Source: Hansfordia pulvinata
Lineage: Eukaryota > Ascomycota > Sordariomycetes > Xylariales
NCBI GenBank assembly: GCA_006538405.1
Contig: BJKQ01000008.1
Span: 1,612,001 to 1,676,000, forward strand
Reading direction: 5' to 3'
Length of the DNA stretch: 64,000 bases
Numbering within the stretch: the first letter of the stretch is position 1; every line of letters begins with the position of its first letter. The position numbers and the translations under genes were made by a program. Under the pieces are notes generated by a model. It had not been told where the DNA came from and ran no database searches. It worked only from the letters and a program-made list of their open reading frames with translations. Of the stretch, positions 34,633 through 50,271 are shown one piece after another.

Positions 34633-35514
34633 ATGGTAAGAACAGAGATGCGCCCCCTCCCCCATCCCCCGCCGTTCGCCCTCCAACCTCCGTGTCCCAC
34701 CTTGCCCGCCATCGTTGGTGCCCCTGCTAACTCTCCTTATTGCAGTCTTCTCCATTCGATATAAGTCAGTCCGCTCCGATACCCTTCCTCATTTCCGGAC
34801 CGTGCCTCACATATCCCCATTCCCCGCGAACGACCCCAAACTGACCACGCCCCCATAGATGGCGGCGCCTGCGTTGCCATGGTTGGCAAGGACTGTGTCG
34901 CCATCGCCTGCGACCTGCGCCTCGGTCTGCAGGCCCTGACCGTCTCCAACAACTTCCCCAAGATCTTCCAGTACGGCGACGTCTTCCTCGGCCTTACCGG
35001 CCTCGCCACCGACGTCAGCACCGTCTCCGACGTCTTCCGCTTCAAGGCCAACATGTACCGGCTGCGGGAGGAGCGCCACATCGCGCCCAAGACCTTCGCC
35101 AACCTCGTCTCCTCTTCGCTCTACGAGCGTCGCTTCGGCCCCTGGTTCGTGAGCCCGGTTGTTGCCGGTCTCGACCCCAAAACCTCCCAGCCCTTCATCT
35201 GCGGCTTTGACAGCATCGGCTGCATCGACTTTGCCAAGGACTTTATCGTGGCCGGAACCGCGTCAGAGCAGCTATTCGGAATGTGTGAGAGCTTGTGGGA
35301 GCCTGATTTGGTAAGTAGCTAGCTTTTCTTCTCCCCAGTTGTGTGGCCTTTCTGACAACTTCTCTTCCAGGGCCCCGAAGATCTATTCGAGACCATTTCT
35401 CAAGCTCTACTTAACGCAGTCGACCGTGATGCGCTTTCTGGATGGGGCGCCCACGTCTACATTGTCGAGAAGGACAAGGTCACCAAGCGTCTTCTCAAGG
35501 GTCGCCAGGATTAA
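34633..35514 (+). CDS. pup3: 20S proteasome subunit beta-3
   Basis: Four exons, 34633..34635, 34746..34764, 34859..35310 and 35371..35514, give 205 aa, the same length as yeast Pup3. The first coding exon is only the ATG and the second is 19 nt (encoding SSPFDI plus part of Asn). The phases close only with both. The protein reads [20 protein letters not shown], then [34 protein letters not shown] and [20 protein letters not shown], all typical of the beta-3 subunit. It lacks the propeptide and N-terminal catalytic threonine of the active subunits, as expected for this structural subunit of the core particle. It is divergent from a Cdc48 cofactor gene. Confidence 0.95.
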
Positions 35515-36574
35515 GGCACCCCTTATTCGATATTCGGAACAGGATATGTCATGACTTGACGAAATCAACGGGCGTCGGGCAGATGACTAGACAATTAATC
35601 TGGAGGGGCGACTTGATGTCCATGAGAACAACCTGCACTGCACGCCCAACGATTGGTCGATACACCAGTTACACGGGGTCTTTGCCAAACCTAGACAACA
35701 GAGCCGGGGACTCTCATTCGCCGATGCCTTGAGGGGAAAATATACTCGAAAGAGGCGGCAGCAATGCACCTCGTCCCCAAGCTTATCAAAAGCGGTGGCA
35801 TGAGCGATGCGGCTTCCCAATATCTCTCCAAATTGCCGAGGCGCCAGCACCACGGCAGACTCGGAAGGAGTGCTTTCTTCGTCTATCGTCTGCGCCTAGT
35901 CATCTTGATGTGTCTGCACCCATAGAAGAATCAATGAAACAAGCAAAAAAACTGTAAATGACATTTTGGAAGGACATGCGTCGTTGAATCGATGTTCCCC
36001 AAACGATCTCATGTAGCATCTTCCTCCTTCTTCCAATCGTGATCAAGACTGATAAGCCACTTTAGCTAATTCACTGCTGCCACAGACCCGACTAGAGTGT
36101 ATTTCACAGTTCGTTGCAAAGGTAATCCATGTCTACTATTCGATGTATTGGTCGCCTAGTATATCGAGGTTTGCTCTATTTCTTACAATATCGTAGTCTT
36201 GCAGGCTGTCTAGCATTGGGGCGGCCCAGTCCTTCCCATACGGTCTTTTCCCACAACCCTTGAAGGTTGATCAGTATCTTCAGTAGATTCGCTCCACTTC
36301 AGATCGGCTGCTCCTTTTTCAACGGCACCTGTCATCTGTTTAATCAACAACCAGGTCGAAATGTCTGTTTTCATGCTGCACATGCTTCGGCAGCCTGGTG
36401 TTCTATGTCGTGCAAAGTACATGATTCCGTAGCATGCAGCCATGTAGAGACAAGGGCACATGATAAGCGTTGGATGAGCTAAATCAAGACCGGAAAGCAT
36501 GCCTGTAAGATGATATGATTGTATCTCACTTTCATCTGGGAAACTAGCGACTCTAGACACATCCGCGTCAAGTC
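35515..36574. other. Convergent intergenic region
   Basis: About 1.06 kb between the 3' ends of pup3 (+) and the calcium ATPase gene (-). Its base composition is more AT-rich than the flanking genes, as expected for 3'UTRs. No gene seen. Confidence 0.6.
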
Positions 36575-39838
<3,264 letters not shown>

Positions 39839-42800
39839 GGTGGAAGGGTGTGGAGGCCCGGTGGGCGCGGGAGAGCCGAGTGATGACGGCAGGGCAGGGC
39901 GGGCTTGCTTCGACGGCGGCTGGGAGCGGCAATTGGGGGTCAGTAGGGGAGGGAGATGGGCAAAAATGAAAAGAGAAGGGGAGGAGGAGGAGGCAGAGGA
40001 GTATGCCAACGAGGGACGAGGGGAATGAGGTAGAGAAAAGACGAGATTGTAAAGAGGTGGGTGAGGTGAGGTAGTGTAGGCTGGCAATGTACTGTTAGAG
40101 GAACTCGTAGGTTGGAGGGTGGGTACTTGTAGATGCAGGCCCACGCCTAGTCCGGGTAGGTACCTGCTTAGGGATATGGGGTACTCGTATGTGTGTGCAC
40201 AGAGGTGATGTAAGAGGGAAGGCGCGAAGGAGGCAAGCAGAACACGTACGACTACCTACACCTACCTAACCTTACGTAGGTACCTACTTTGCGAGTCAGC
40301 TGGTACCGGTCTTGAAGGGGCGACAAGTAGACAGCAAAACGGGTGCGAGAACAGGACAGCAGGGGATATTGACGGGAGGATGCGATCAGAAGTTTGAGTG
40401 GGTGGCGAGCAGCAGAGGGAAGATGCCACATAGGCCTGGAAGAAGCCTGCCTAGCTCGGCCTGTTCGTGACAGCGGATCCCGGGGGTGGATGATTTATAA
40501 GTCAGGGACTGAGGCTCTGGGCCGTCTTGGATTCTCCGGCATGCAACCAATCGGTTTCCAAGGGTGAAAAAAAAAAAAAGGAACTATATGTGCCTACTCG
40601 TAAGTGCATGGTGAAATGCACTCGAGTGTATCGTGCACAAGCCAGCTATTGAACAGCCAAAACGCGGGACGATCGTCAAGGCGAGGTCCCGCGCGAAGCG
40701 GCGACAACGAGGGCAACGAGAGCCCAGACGGAACTCACTCGCTACATGGTACGAGCGAGTACTCGTACACCACGATGCCGAGTGCTTCCACTCGTACCGG
40801 GCCTAGCCTCCGGATGGCCAAGAAAGAGGGCGAGAAAAGCCCGAGGCTGCTTTTGCCCGTTCCCCCGTAAGACTCATCATCGTTGGCTCGGACGCCCGAC
40901 GCGGAAGAGACGCAGCCATAGCGAAGCTTCTGCGCCAAGCAAGAGTGGGCCTAGCGAGCCGTTTTGCCTGAGGCGACGATATCTGTCCTCTATGACCCCA
41001 CTTTATTTTTCCTGGCCTACTCGAAACATCCCATAAGCGGCGAGGCGGCCGGGCTGTACAAGGGTGCGAATGTCTCGCCACATGTGCAGCGCCTACCGTG
41101 CATGCAGCCAGCGCGGCCGCCTGGTACTCGCGCGCCCGCGTGCCGGCACACGTGTCTGCCCTGGCGCTCGTGCCTTAGGTAGGTACCTAATCCGCCCATC
41201 ATACAGTGCATATAAGCGCATACCTAGATACGGCTCAGAACAGTGCTTTTATCAGTCAGCTGCGAAGTGCTTATCTGAGAGGCAGGCATCGTCCATTACC
41301 CGATCCGGCTGCCCAGACCTGCACACCACTGCGCATTGGCTGTTGCCCACGTTTGTCTCTTCCAGCTTGCTTCCCCTCCCGTGACGCAGCGACGACAGCG
41401 AACTTGCATACGAGTAGCTCGCTTGAGTCCCTCACCTGCGCGTCAGGGTCTCTCGTCTGCATGGATGATCAGCTATCACGCGCATACGAGAACCCTACAA
41501 CACGCCAGCCCACAGGAATGTCCGCCGCAGCTGCAACAAATAACCTCTTCAACAGTATAAACTGCCGCTAATACAGACACCTCAGCCGCAAACGGGCAGC
41601 TATCGACGAAGCAATGCTCTCCGTAATGCCAGCCCCAGTCCAGCACCACGACCATAGATCTCGCACAAAGGAACCTGGGTGGCTGGCTGTGATGCTCTCT
41701 TCTGAAACCTACCTACATACCTCACACACCTGCCTGCCCTGCTCGCCACCGTCGACGAGCTCCCCGCCGCCCCGCCGGCCCTGCACAGCGACCGCGTCGT
41801 CACAGAGGGCCACCTGCGGCACGTCCCGCTTCATGCTCGCGCTTGTCTCGCGGAGCCGGGAGGGCCTCTGCCACTCGTCTTCAGTCTCCGCGCCGTAGTG
41901 AGCCCCTCTGCTCCCCGCCCCGGTCTCCGCAGCCGCGGCCGCGGCCGCGGCGGGGGCTGGCGGGAGCGGCGGCTTCGTCGGTCTTGGCAGGAGGGCATCA
42001 CTCTCACCCTCACCCTTTCCCGCCCGTCTCTGTCTTTGAGTAAGAAACCCGTGTTCAGAGAGGGGCAGAGCGGCGGGGCGGGGTTGTGGGGACGGGGCTT
42101 TCAAGACACCACTGCCACCATCTCAATACCATGCAGTCTTTGCTCTGTCCAATCCGCTCTATACTCGCCAGTGGTCCCCCAGCTGCAAGCGGCAGCGCGG
42201 CTGCGAGTTGTAGAGTCATCACGCAGAAAGGACTACCTAGGTATGGAGCAAGACTCCCGCCCCTCGCGCCGCTTGTCTCACGTTAGCACGGCCCGCAGCT
42301 CTTTGGCGGCGACTACCGAGCGAGTCCCTTTGCAGGTTCCTGGATGACGTTGCGGGGGTAATGGAATAAGTGACATCTGGCACGTGAATCTTGCCATTCA
42401 CCTATGCATCAAGAAACAGCGCCCGAAAATTGGCGGGGATGATGGGGCCTCTCAACCACAGTTTTGACCAAAGGGCGCGGGAAGTTAAACAGCCCCCGCG
42501 CCGGAGCGGAGCAGTTCCCGGCCCCGTCCCGGTCTCCGCGGAGGGGCGTCGCCCCGAAGATTTTCTCAGACCTGTCGGTCTCTTCCACAATCACACAAGT
42601 AAGAAAGTGGCCACGTCTGCAGCTCATACGCCGCGACCCTTCGCTCTGAGAAGACAGCACAAGCGGAGCCGCGGGTGAAGTCTGCGAGGGCGTAAGGTGA
42701 CTCTTGTCCCAACCCGGGAAGACTTGCGCCACGCTGTGACCAAACAGAGTAACAAGAAGTAGTACGCAAGCGCCCGAATGCCACAGACATCTGTTTAACA

Positions 42801-43776
42801 CATGCGAGTCTCAGACCTAGATCGGGAGCACTATGTTTGAGATCATCCTTCCCCTTCTACCCATTTCCCCCGAGGATTTTGATGCACCACCATCATCATC
42901 ATCGACGACCAGTATTCTTTCAGGGGGAGGGGGGTTGCATGACACTGCAGCTCTGCTTCGACCTCGATTTTACTTGTCTCAGCCAAAGTAACCTGCTCGC
43001 TGAGATTCCAGAACACCCAGGCGTGGGTATTCTGCAAGTGTATTCCGCGCCGCGCTTTACGCGTACTTCTGCAGGTGATGCCCATCTGCTATAGCCCGCT
43101 CGACGTGCGCTGCAGTAGCGTCTTCGCGGGTCTCCCGAGGCATGAAGGGCAGCGGGTTTCCATGGCACCTCGTTTCTGGCACATGGCCCGCTGTAGCCTC
43201 TCCTTGCACGGCGTGCTTGGTCCCAACTATTGCCTTTTTTGAGTCTCCAAATACTAACGTCGTTTTCCGCGACGATGAGCGAGACCATGCAGGCGGAGCG
43301 CCGCTAGGATCGAGTAGTTTGTCTCAGTCTCGGATGTTTACATTGCTGCCTTTACTGTTGCTGCTGTGACGGACACGTTGTCGAGTCGTCCGCTTATTAC
43401 ACAATGTCACACCCTCCACAATCTTTTGGCGTCATGGCAGTACGCTTCGCGGTAGTTGGGAAAGCAAAACGCTTATCCTTTCCGTCGTGTGATCTATGGG
43501 GTAGTGCTATCTAATTGCTGCGCGCAAGACGCAGTCTCGCGTCATAACCGCCCCTCAGTTCACAACATCGTCGTCACGTCGCTGGGACTTACGCCCTTTT
43601 ACCCGCGTCACTTCATGATCCTCGTCCACGCCAAAAATCAAGGTATTATCCGTGTTGCCTCCCGTGGCCATGCATGCCAGTAATCGTTACCACGCCAAGG
43701 GCAATCATTGCCGTCAGACCCGAGGTCTCATCGGGCCCGTGCCGTTCGCATGGCTCCTCCTGTTGCCATGGCTAGC
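39839..43776. other. Long intergenic region upstream of the calcium ATPase
   Basis: About 3.9 kb. The left 400 nt should hold the ATPase promoter and leader, purine-rich on the plus strand and so CT-rich in gene sense. The right end should hold the Ran 3'UTR. Repeats include ACCTACCTA/TAGGTACC motifs at 40150-40285, a GTACTCG cluster at 40750-40795 and GCGGCC repeats at about 41935-41955. A short open stretch at about 41735-41898 on the plus strand reads like protein but has no start codon or partner exon. Confidence 0.5.
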
Positions 43777-45026
43777 TTACAAGTCGTCATCGTCCTCCTC
43801 GTTAGGAAGGGGCTGGTTGGCGGCCTCGGCCATCTCCTGCTTGTACTGCTCCAGGAGCGTCTCGTCGACCTGGGCAGTAGGGGGAGCAAGGGCGGGGGCA
43901 GCAACGAATTCCTGCAGAGAGCGTCAGATTCTGTTGCTAGATCGGAACGTCACGGCGTGTGGGTCATGTCCGAGCACTACGAGAGTGTGAACATGATGCA
44001 TGTGCGGGCTTACCAGCTGGGGGTTGCCGACGAGCTTGCGGCCCAGCCACAGGAAGGGCTTCTCGAAGTTGTAGTTCGACTTGGCAGAGATGTCGTAGTA
44101 CTGGAGGTTCTTCTTGCGGTGGAAAGTGATGGTCTTGGCCTTGACCTTGCGCTCCTTCACGTCGACCTTGTTACCGCAGAGAACGATGGGAATGTTCTCG
44201 CAGACACGGACCAGGTCACCTGGGGATGGTCAACATCAGATTGACGATTCGGCAAGGGAGCCGCAGAAGCCGCCTTGGAAGGAGAGCATGACTTACGGTG
44301 CCAGTTGGGGACGTTCTTGTAGGTGATACGCGAGGTAACATCGAACATGATGATTCCACACTGGCCGTTGATGTAGTAGCCGTCGCGGAGACCGCCGAAC
44401 TTCTCCTGACCAGCAGTGTCCCAGACGTCGAAGGTGATTTGGCCGTAGTTCTGGATGGGACGGGTGTGAGCCAGGCGAGACGCAGACATGGAGATACCCC
44501 CGGGGGGGGGGGGGGATCGAGCCTGCGCCCTCTCGATCGAGAGAGGGGAGACACGCGGTGCGTTGGGGAGACTTACCGTGGTGAAGCCCAAAGGGTGAAC
44601 CTCGACACCGAGGGTGGCCATATACTTCTTCTCGAACTCACCAGTCAAGTGGCGCTTGACGAAGGTGGTCTACATGATTTAATCTCGGTCAGCAGGCGAT
44701 CGCGGGGTAGCAGGCAGAGACGGAGCGAGCGAGGGCGTGGCGGGAGCCCGAAAGTCGGCGCGGCGAAAGGGGACGCGAGGGCTGTGATGTGGTCGAGACT
44801 GGCGAGCGCCGTGGGATGACGGTGGCTTTTCCCCGGATAGAGTGGGCGGTCGCAAGGGCAAAGACCAAAGTCGAAGCCAGGGCCCAGAGGAGACGCCGGG
44901 CGGTCGGCGGGGGAGAAGCGGCGAGAGGGGCCGCAACGGAGCGGCGATGGTGAGAGTGCTTACCTTTCCAGTGCCGCCATCGCCGACAAGGACGAGCTTG
45001 AAGGTGGGGGTCTGTTGCTCAGCCAT
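43777..45026 (-). CDS. gsp1: Ran/Gsp1 nuclear GTPase
   Basis: Five minus-strand exons, 45026..44964, 44669..44577, 44450..44297, 44219..44014 and 43911..43777, give 216 aa, exactly the usual Ran length. The introns are 293, 126, 77 and 102 nt. All GTPase motifs are present: P-loop GDGGTGK (15-21), switch I with [10 protein letters not shown], switch [23 protein letters not shown], and [15 protein letters not shown]. The acidic tail ending EEDDDDL is the Ran signature that interacts with RanBP1-type partners. Ran drives nucleocytoplasmic transport and spindle and nuclear-envelope assembly. Intron 2 contains a 14-G tract at 44502-44515. A GGGCT-type pentanucleotide repeat lies about 240 nt upstream of the start. 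Confidence 0.97.
44502..44515. repeat. Poly-G tract (14 nt) inside Ran intron 2
   Basis: Fourteen G residues on the plus strand (C in gene sense) lie within the 126-nt second intron of the Ran gene. Confidence 0.85.
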
Positions 45027-47712
45027 GGTGAGAGAGTGCGGTGGTGATGCTGGTGAGAGTGGTGGTGATGGGAGTGGAGGGAAAGTCAACAGACGGGCGG
45101 GAAGACTGTGTGTCCGAAGGGTGGTTAGTGGGGGGGTTTTCAGTCTGGGTGCAGAGCAGAGCAAAGCTTGCTTTTCCCCGCCGCCGCAGAAGGAGGGGAG
45201 CGTGGTGTGTGAGCCGTTTGATTGTTATCGGGGGGTACCAATACCTCAGTACTGCTAACTTGGGTTGGGCTGGGCTGGGCTGGGCCACACTGGCACGGGC
45301 TGCTGGTTTTGGCGTGCTGCTGGAGGCGGGTAGTGGAGGATCGGGTGCGCCCAAGGAGGGAGCAAGTGGGCGGGCAATTGGTGGATGGGCTGGCTCGCCC
45401 AGAGGAGGGGCTGGCTGGTGCAGGTGCGAGTGAGGTACTCGTACATGAAGCTGGGCCCAATGTACTGTACATCATCATACAGGCTGGGGCTTTTAGCCCG
45501 CAATGGATTACATCGGATGCCTGGATTGGAAGTGCCTACATACCTAAAGGTACAACATACCATCAGGCTTAATTGGCGGTCGGAGGCGGGATGGATGGAA
45601 GCCCCAGTGCCGGTCCAGCAATCGCCGGCGTACTCGTACACCTTAACTCATGTTGCGCTTCTTACTATGTAGCTGTGTGCACTTCATTGCACGAAACCAG
45701 GTCGAAAACACACATCCAGTACTTTTGGATACTGGATGATACTGTGGTACCTAGGGAGGGCACCTGAATGCTCGAACGTAAAGACAGCTCCCCTCCTCCG
45801 TTCAGCGCGCCGTAGACCTCGGAAGCCGCACCTCCAGACGACCATCCTGTAAGTACGAGTACCTGAAGTACCCGATGGGTGTCCAGCCCTGGAGAGGAGC
45901 ATGCCTGATGATCGATACAACGAGAGGGTCCCTACTGGGTAGCCGAGCAATGTCCAACCGAGCCCAACGTGCTCGTACATGGCCGCGATGCCTTGGGCGG
46001 GCGCCTCGGAGAGGCCCGACACAAGGAGAAAGAGGAAGACTACGGAAGCCAACAGCACGCCTAAGGCGATAAACCGAAGCCGTGCCAGAAAGTGTATGCA
46101 CAGAGGTTGGGAGCAATGGCCCGAGTTGGGCCGGAATTGAGGTCGCCATGGATGTGCTCCATTGACCCATACTCGAAGACGCCCGTCGGACAACTCAGCG
46201 GGCAGGGTCACCATTGGAATTCAGAGCGGGGGCGGGTGGGCTCGGCGATGAAAAATATTGCTCCAGGTGGGTGGCGGGCAAGGTACCGCCCGGTACAGTA
46301 CGAGGACCGCGTTTTTTGCATGGAATCCATCCGGCCGGGCTTGATGAGTCCTCATGTGGCAGCCCACCACCACCACGCCTTCTCCTGTCCCACGTCCCAC
46401 GTCACTCCGGCGATGGATGACGGGGATTTCCAAAGCATTTATTACTCGTAGCCAGACCACGTGACTCAGCCGGCCGCGATCCAAGGAGCTAGGTCAACTC
46501 TCCCGTCTGCGAGAAAGAACTGACATCCCTTCCAAATTCGACCCGTAACCTATCTTGTAGCAACCGAGATGGACAGCCCTGTCTGCCCTTTGCTGCTCAT
46601 TTCGTGGACCAGGTCTCGCCTCCTCCCGGCCCAGCAGAGCTGCGCTGACTCGAACCTACTCGTTCGCTGGCAATCCGATGATGGGCCTGCGTCAAGTGGC
46701 GGCTCAGTCGCACGCCCCCTCGACGTATGACGTTCTCCGCGGCGCGTGCGCCACGGAGCCTGTAGATTCCCACCCCTTTACCCAAGGCATCCTATCACGT
46801 CGAGACATGGATTATGTAAGTGAATAAGTAGAATCCCAAGGTGCCTGAGACTCCCCAGGTGTCTCTCGTATTCAGATGCAGTGATGGACGAACAGGGACA
46901 GCATCGTATGCCAGGTCCGCTCGGCTGGGCGCGGGGCACAAGGCGCGGGGCACCAATGGCTCGGTCCATGTTATAGAAAGCGTCGTATCCGCAAAGGGCA
47001 CACGCGCAGGGGTTGCGCATTCCAATACATACACCTACATATCCGCATGTACTCGTATCCCAAAGGAAAAGCCACCCCAGTACGAGTACGCATCTTCATC
47101 GTCTGGTCCCGGATCCATGTATTGCAACTGCTGAAAACTGACTCCCTGGGAAGTTACACAAGTATCCCAATGGGCAACCCTACCAGGGGGGCGGCGCTGA
47201 CACGGGCGGTCAAATATTGTGCGGGCCTCTGCCTTGAGCCCGTGTGACTAATTCACCAAGGCCAGCCTCCACGTTTCTGCCTGATATGACGGCAGACAGG
47301 ATAGAATGCTTGGCCCAAGGGGGCGTGGCAGTGCGTGTGCGCGTACCCGCGTCCAGCCCTTCGGCCGGCGTGTCGTCCTGGGCACCCATTTCACAATGAG
47401 GCGTTACTGCGCCTGCTCAAAGCACATGCCAGCCAGTCCTTAATGCAGCGTCATCGTACGAGCCATAGTAACGCCATTGCGGGCTGGCGCCACTGGTCCA
47501 CGGCACCCCAGGATGACAAATGGAGCATTTGCTGCCCACCATGTTGGTGTAGGTGCCGTCCGTTCAGCTAGGCGCCGCCCTTCGGTGATGCCACTGGAGC
47601 TCGACGCAACGCAGACCTGTCGACCCGTCTGCTCCAATCAATTCGAACGTGATCCTCTCGACTGGGGCGGGCCGGATTTCTTTCTCTTGCCAACTGGACC
47701 ACTGCGGCGACA
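45027..47712. other. Intergenic region between Ran and Nas2 genes
   Basis: About 2.7 kb holding the Ran promoter on the left and the 3' flank of the Nas2 gene on the right. It contains the GCCCA repeat at 45261-45285 and many GTACTCG/CGAGTAC motifs, for example at 45434, 47050 and 47083. A 176-codon minus-strand frame at 45684-46214 contains a hydrophobic stretch (IALGVLLASVVFLFLLVSGL) but has no other support. Confidence 0.5.
45261..45285 (-). repeat. GCCCA pentanucleotide repeat upstream of the Ran gene
   Basis: Five TGGGY units in tandem on the plus strand read (GCCCA)n in the sense of the Ran gene, about 235-260 nt before its start codon. The same unit occurs in the same gene-relative orientation upstream of the 14-3-3 gene at 57241-57260. 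Confidence 0.75.
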
Positions 47713-48658
47713 TCATAGGGGCAAAATGTGGCATCCCAACAGACCACGCCCGCCCCAATCTCTGCGGGGCGTCAAGTTGAGCTGTAGCTCCTGTCTCCTC
47801 TGCGCTGCCTCACTGCGGCGCGACACTTTGACGAGGATTCTTTGCTGTACCAAAGTCAGTATCTTGGCCTCGTATTGATATGGATGGAAGCCCGAGGCGC
47901 CGGTGGTCGAAGAATACCCGGCCACATTACCGGGCTTCCAGAGGCGTTGCTTACCCCTTCGCTTCCCTGCACGCATTCGGCCACCTTCTTGAGTCCGTCG
48001 TGGTTCGTCTTGTTGACATAGCCAAAGTTTCTAATCTCGTCGCCGGCCTTCAAGCCAGCTGTGGCAGCCGGGCTTTCCGCAACAACGCTGTTGACTTTGG
48101 CGAAGGGTTCGTCCAAGGTGTCGGGGAGCGCGTCGCCCAGCATCCCGCGCGCGTCGCGGTTGGAGGGGGCGGGCTCGACTTCGTCAGTATCTTGAAGGCT
48201 GGCAAAGTGCTCGTGGAGGTGTTTCTCGATCGTGTTCATCAGGTCCTTGTAGTCGTTTCGTAGGCGGATGATGCGCGTCCGCGTGGTCCGAACTTGAAGT
48301 GACCGGGTCAGTCGACTGCTCAGAGGCAAGGTCCGCTGACAGGGACAGCGGGACACTACCATACTGGACGTACCTTGAGCGACATCGATGTCTGATCGTG
48401 GGAAGCCATCAGCGGTGGTCAACGGCGTGTCCATGGTGACGCCGTGCTAGAGGGATGCCGATGTCAGCGCGACCGCCCGGGGCAGTTACGCGAGAAGCAA
48501 CATACCGAGTCCAAGATGCCGCTGAGGGCCTTCAGCTCTGCTTCGACATCCTCCTTCTTCTTCTGCAGCTCGGCGAAGGACAGGTGGGCGGCGTTGCCGT
48601 TGGCTAGGGGGCGAGAGGATGGCCCGGAGGCTACGGTGGGTGCATGGATATTGTCCAT
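47713..48658 (-). CDS. nas2: 26S proteasome assembly chaperone Nas2/PSMD9 (PDZ domain)
   Basis: Four minus-strand exons, 48658..48506, 48446..48374, 48292..47955 and 47844..47713, give 231 aa with closing phases. The introns are 59, 81 and 110 nt. The N-terminal half is helical (LSFAELQKKKEDVEAELKAL, RIIRLRNDYKDLMNTIEKHL) and matches the Nas2 N-domain, which includes the MDTPLTTADGFPRSDIDVAQ stretch typical of the family. A PDZ domain follows, about 130-220 (FAKVNSVVAESPAATAGLKAGDEI, ILVKVSRR). The end, LTPRRDWGGRGLLGCHILPL, is the family's hallmark C-terminus. Nas2 binds the Rpt5 ATPase and chaperones assembly of the proteasome base. The acceptor of the last intron was chosen because it keeps frame and gives QRILVKV. 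Confidence 0.94.
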
Positions 48659-50271
48659 TCTCAAGAGCAGGCCCGTTGGAGGTGACGAGGCTGGTCGCTG
48701 CAACTCATCACTTTGCGAGACGGTCGAAGAGTTGAGGGCGATGACGGAGCTGCGACAGCTACCTGTACGTGCGACTTGCAAGAAACGACCCCACGTACCC
48801 CCCTTGGATGCCTGCCGTGGGGTACGACGGGAGTACGTACCCTGGCTGCATGACAGTTTTCGTTTCAATGCCCCCTTCCATCCCAACTTGGAGACTCCCG
48901 TCACGAACGGTGTCCGGATCGATGTACATACCTGGTATCTAGCTGCAGCCCTGCACTGGAGGTGGCTGTTGCAGGTGCCAATCTCAGGTAATCCGCTGGC
49001 CCCGAAGGCGCCCTGGCAGCGGGCGCCCCTTCAGCGGCCCTAAGGCACCCACCCGGAAAGCCCGTCGCGCGGCGCTTCTCAAGCCGCCGTCACCGCCGCC
49101 GCCACCACCACCACCGCCACCAACCAGAGGCAACAATGCAGAACTCTTTTTCGGCCGTGCCGCGCGCTTCGACAGGCTTCGGCAAACTACTTTCTGGCGC
49201 TGCTGAATGGTCATCTGGGGTCGCTCTCATCATCAAAATACATGGCAAGCCCGACTATCTTGTTGATCAAGAGTGCTCGAGGTATTACCATCATCGACCA
49301 AGTCCTTGCTCCCTGGGGCAACTGACGACGCCAAAATCGACTCGAATATTGGCCGCGCGGGGAACTGCCCTGGTGTCGCCTCGCTGCAGCCTTGTCTGCA
49401 TGATAGCATCCACTCTCGGGCTGCTCCCAAAGAGCAGATCTTGGTTGGCTTGAATTGAAGCAAACTCTCTCGTCAAGTCTCTACTTGATCCTGGGCCACC
49501 ATACCAAGTTGGCAAGACACATCTCTGCGCGCAGCGCCACCAGTGGCAAATCAGAGCTGGTCCGCATCGGGCTTCGCCTTCGACGTGGCCACTACACGTA
49601 GCAATGATGCTGAACGTACGCGGTAGTTTGCTAAGCCATCGCTGGAGCACACTGGGCTCTGCAGGGTTCCTAGCGCAAGCCCGATGTTGGGTTGTGCTTG
49701 GGGTTGCTCTCTTTGTCTCCCATCGCCAGCCCATCTTGACGCTTCCGGAGTCCGCACAGCCGGCAACGATATTCCTCTTCCAGAAAATGCACGTCCACTT
49801 AATAGGTTGAGTGCCTACCAGGTAGGTATACAAGTAGATCAGAGTCCGAGGCGAAGTAGGAAATCCACAACAGACTATGGCCCGTTGCCGACAGCAACGG
49901 GTTCTCGATTGACAAAGCCCGCTCACAGGCCGAGCAGGCAGCTCTCGCCTCTCCTCTTGTGTAGAGAGGCGACTGGAATAGAGAAAAAAGAAAGAAAGAA
50001 AAAATCGAGTAAACCGCGCCCCCCGTGCTCGATTATTTGCCACGACCATCCAGCCCACCTTGCTCGACCACCCGCTGCTTGCTGTGTGGAGTCAGGGTGC
50101 TGGCTCAAGGCGAGCCTTAAGAAGCGTTTGCTCAGTCTGTCTCTTCCCTGCCCGCCTCGGATTGATGACATCCCTGGTTGACTCGTGAATCAATCGCTTT
50201 CAAGGCCGCCCGGAACCAACCACACTCTCGCTTCGCTTTCCCAGATCGACCCGCAAAGCCACAACTCCAGC
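48659..50271. other. Divergent intergenic region
   Basis: About 1.6 kb between the Nas2 gene (-) and the secreted-protein gene (+). It contains a CCG/CCA-rich simple sequence at about 49080-49125. A 255-codon minus-strand frame at 49291-50058 shows no domain and is probably chance. The 100 nt before 50272 is CT-rich. Confidence 0.5.

Noticed and set aside
46640..46660. B-box-like GGTTCGAGTC on the minus strand
   Set aside because: No A box at tRNA spacing and no cloverleaf could be drawn.
49291..50058. 255-codon minus-strand frame between Nas2 and the secreted protein
   Set aside because: No domain, odd Trp/Cys/Arg composition, no splice-supported extension.
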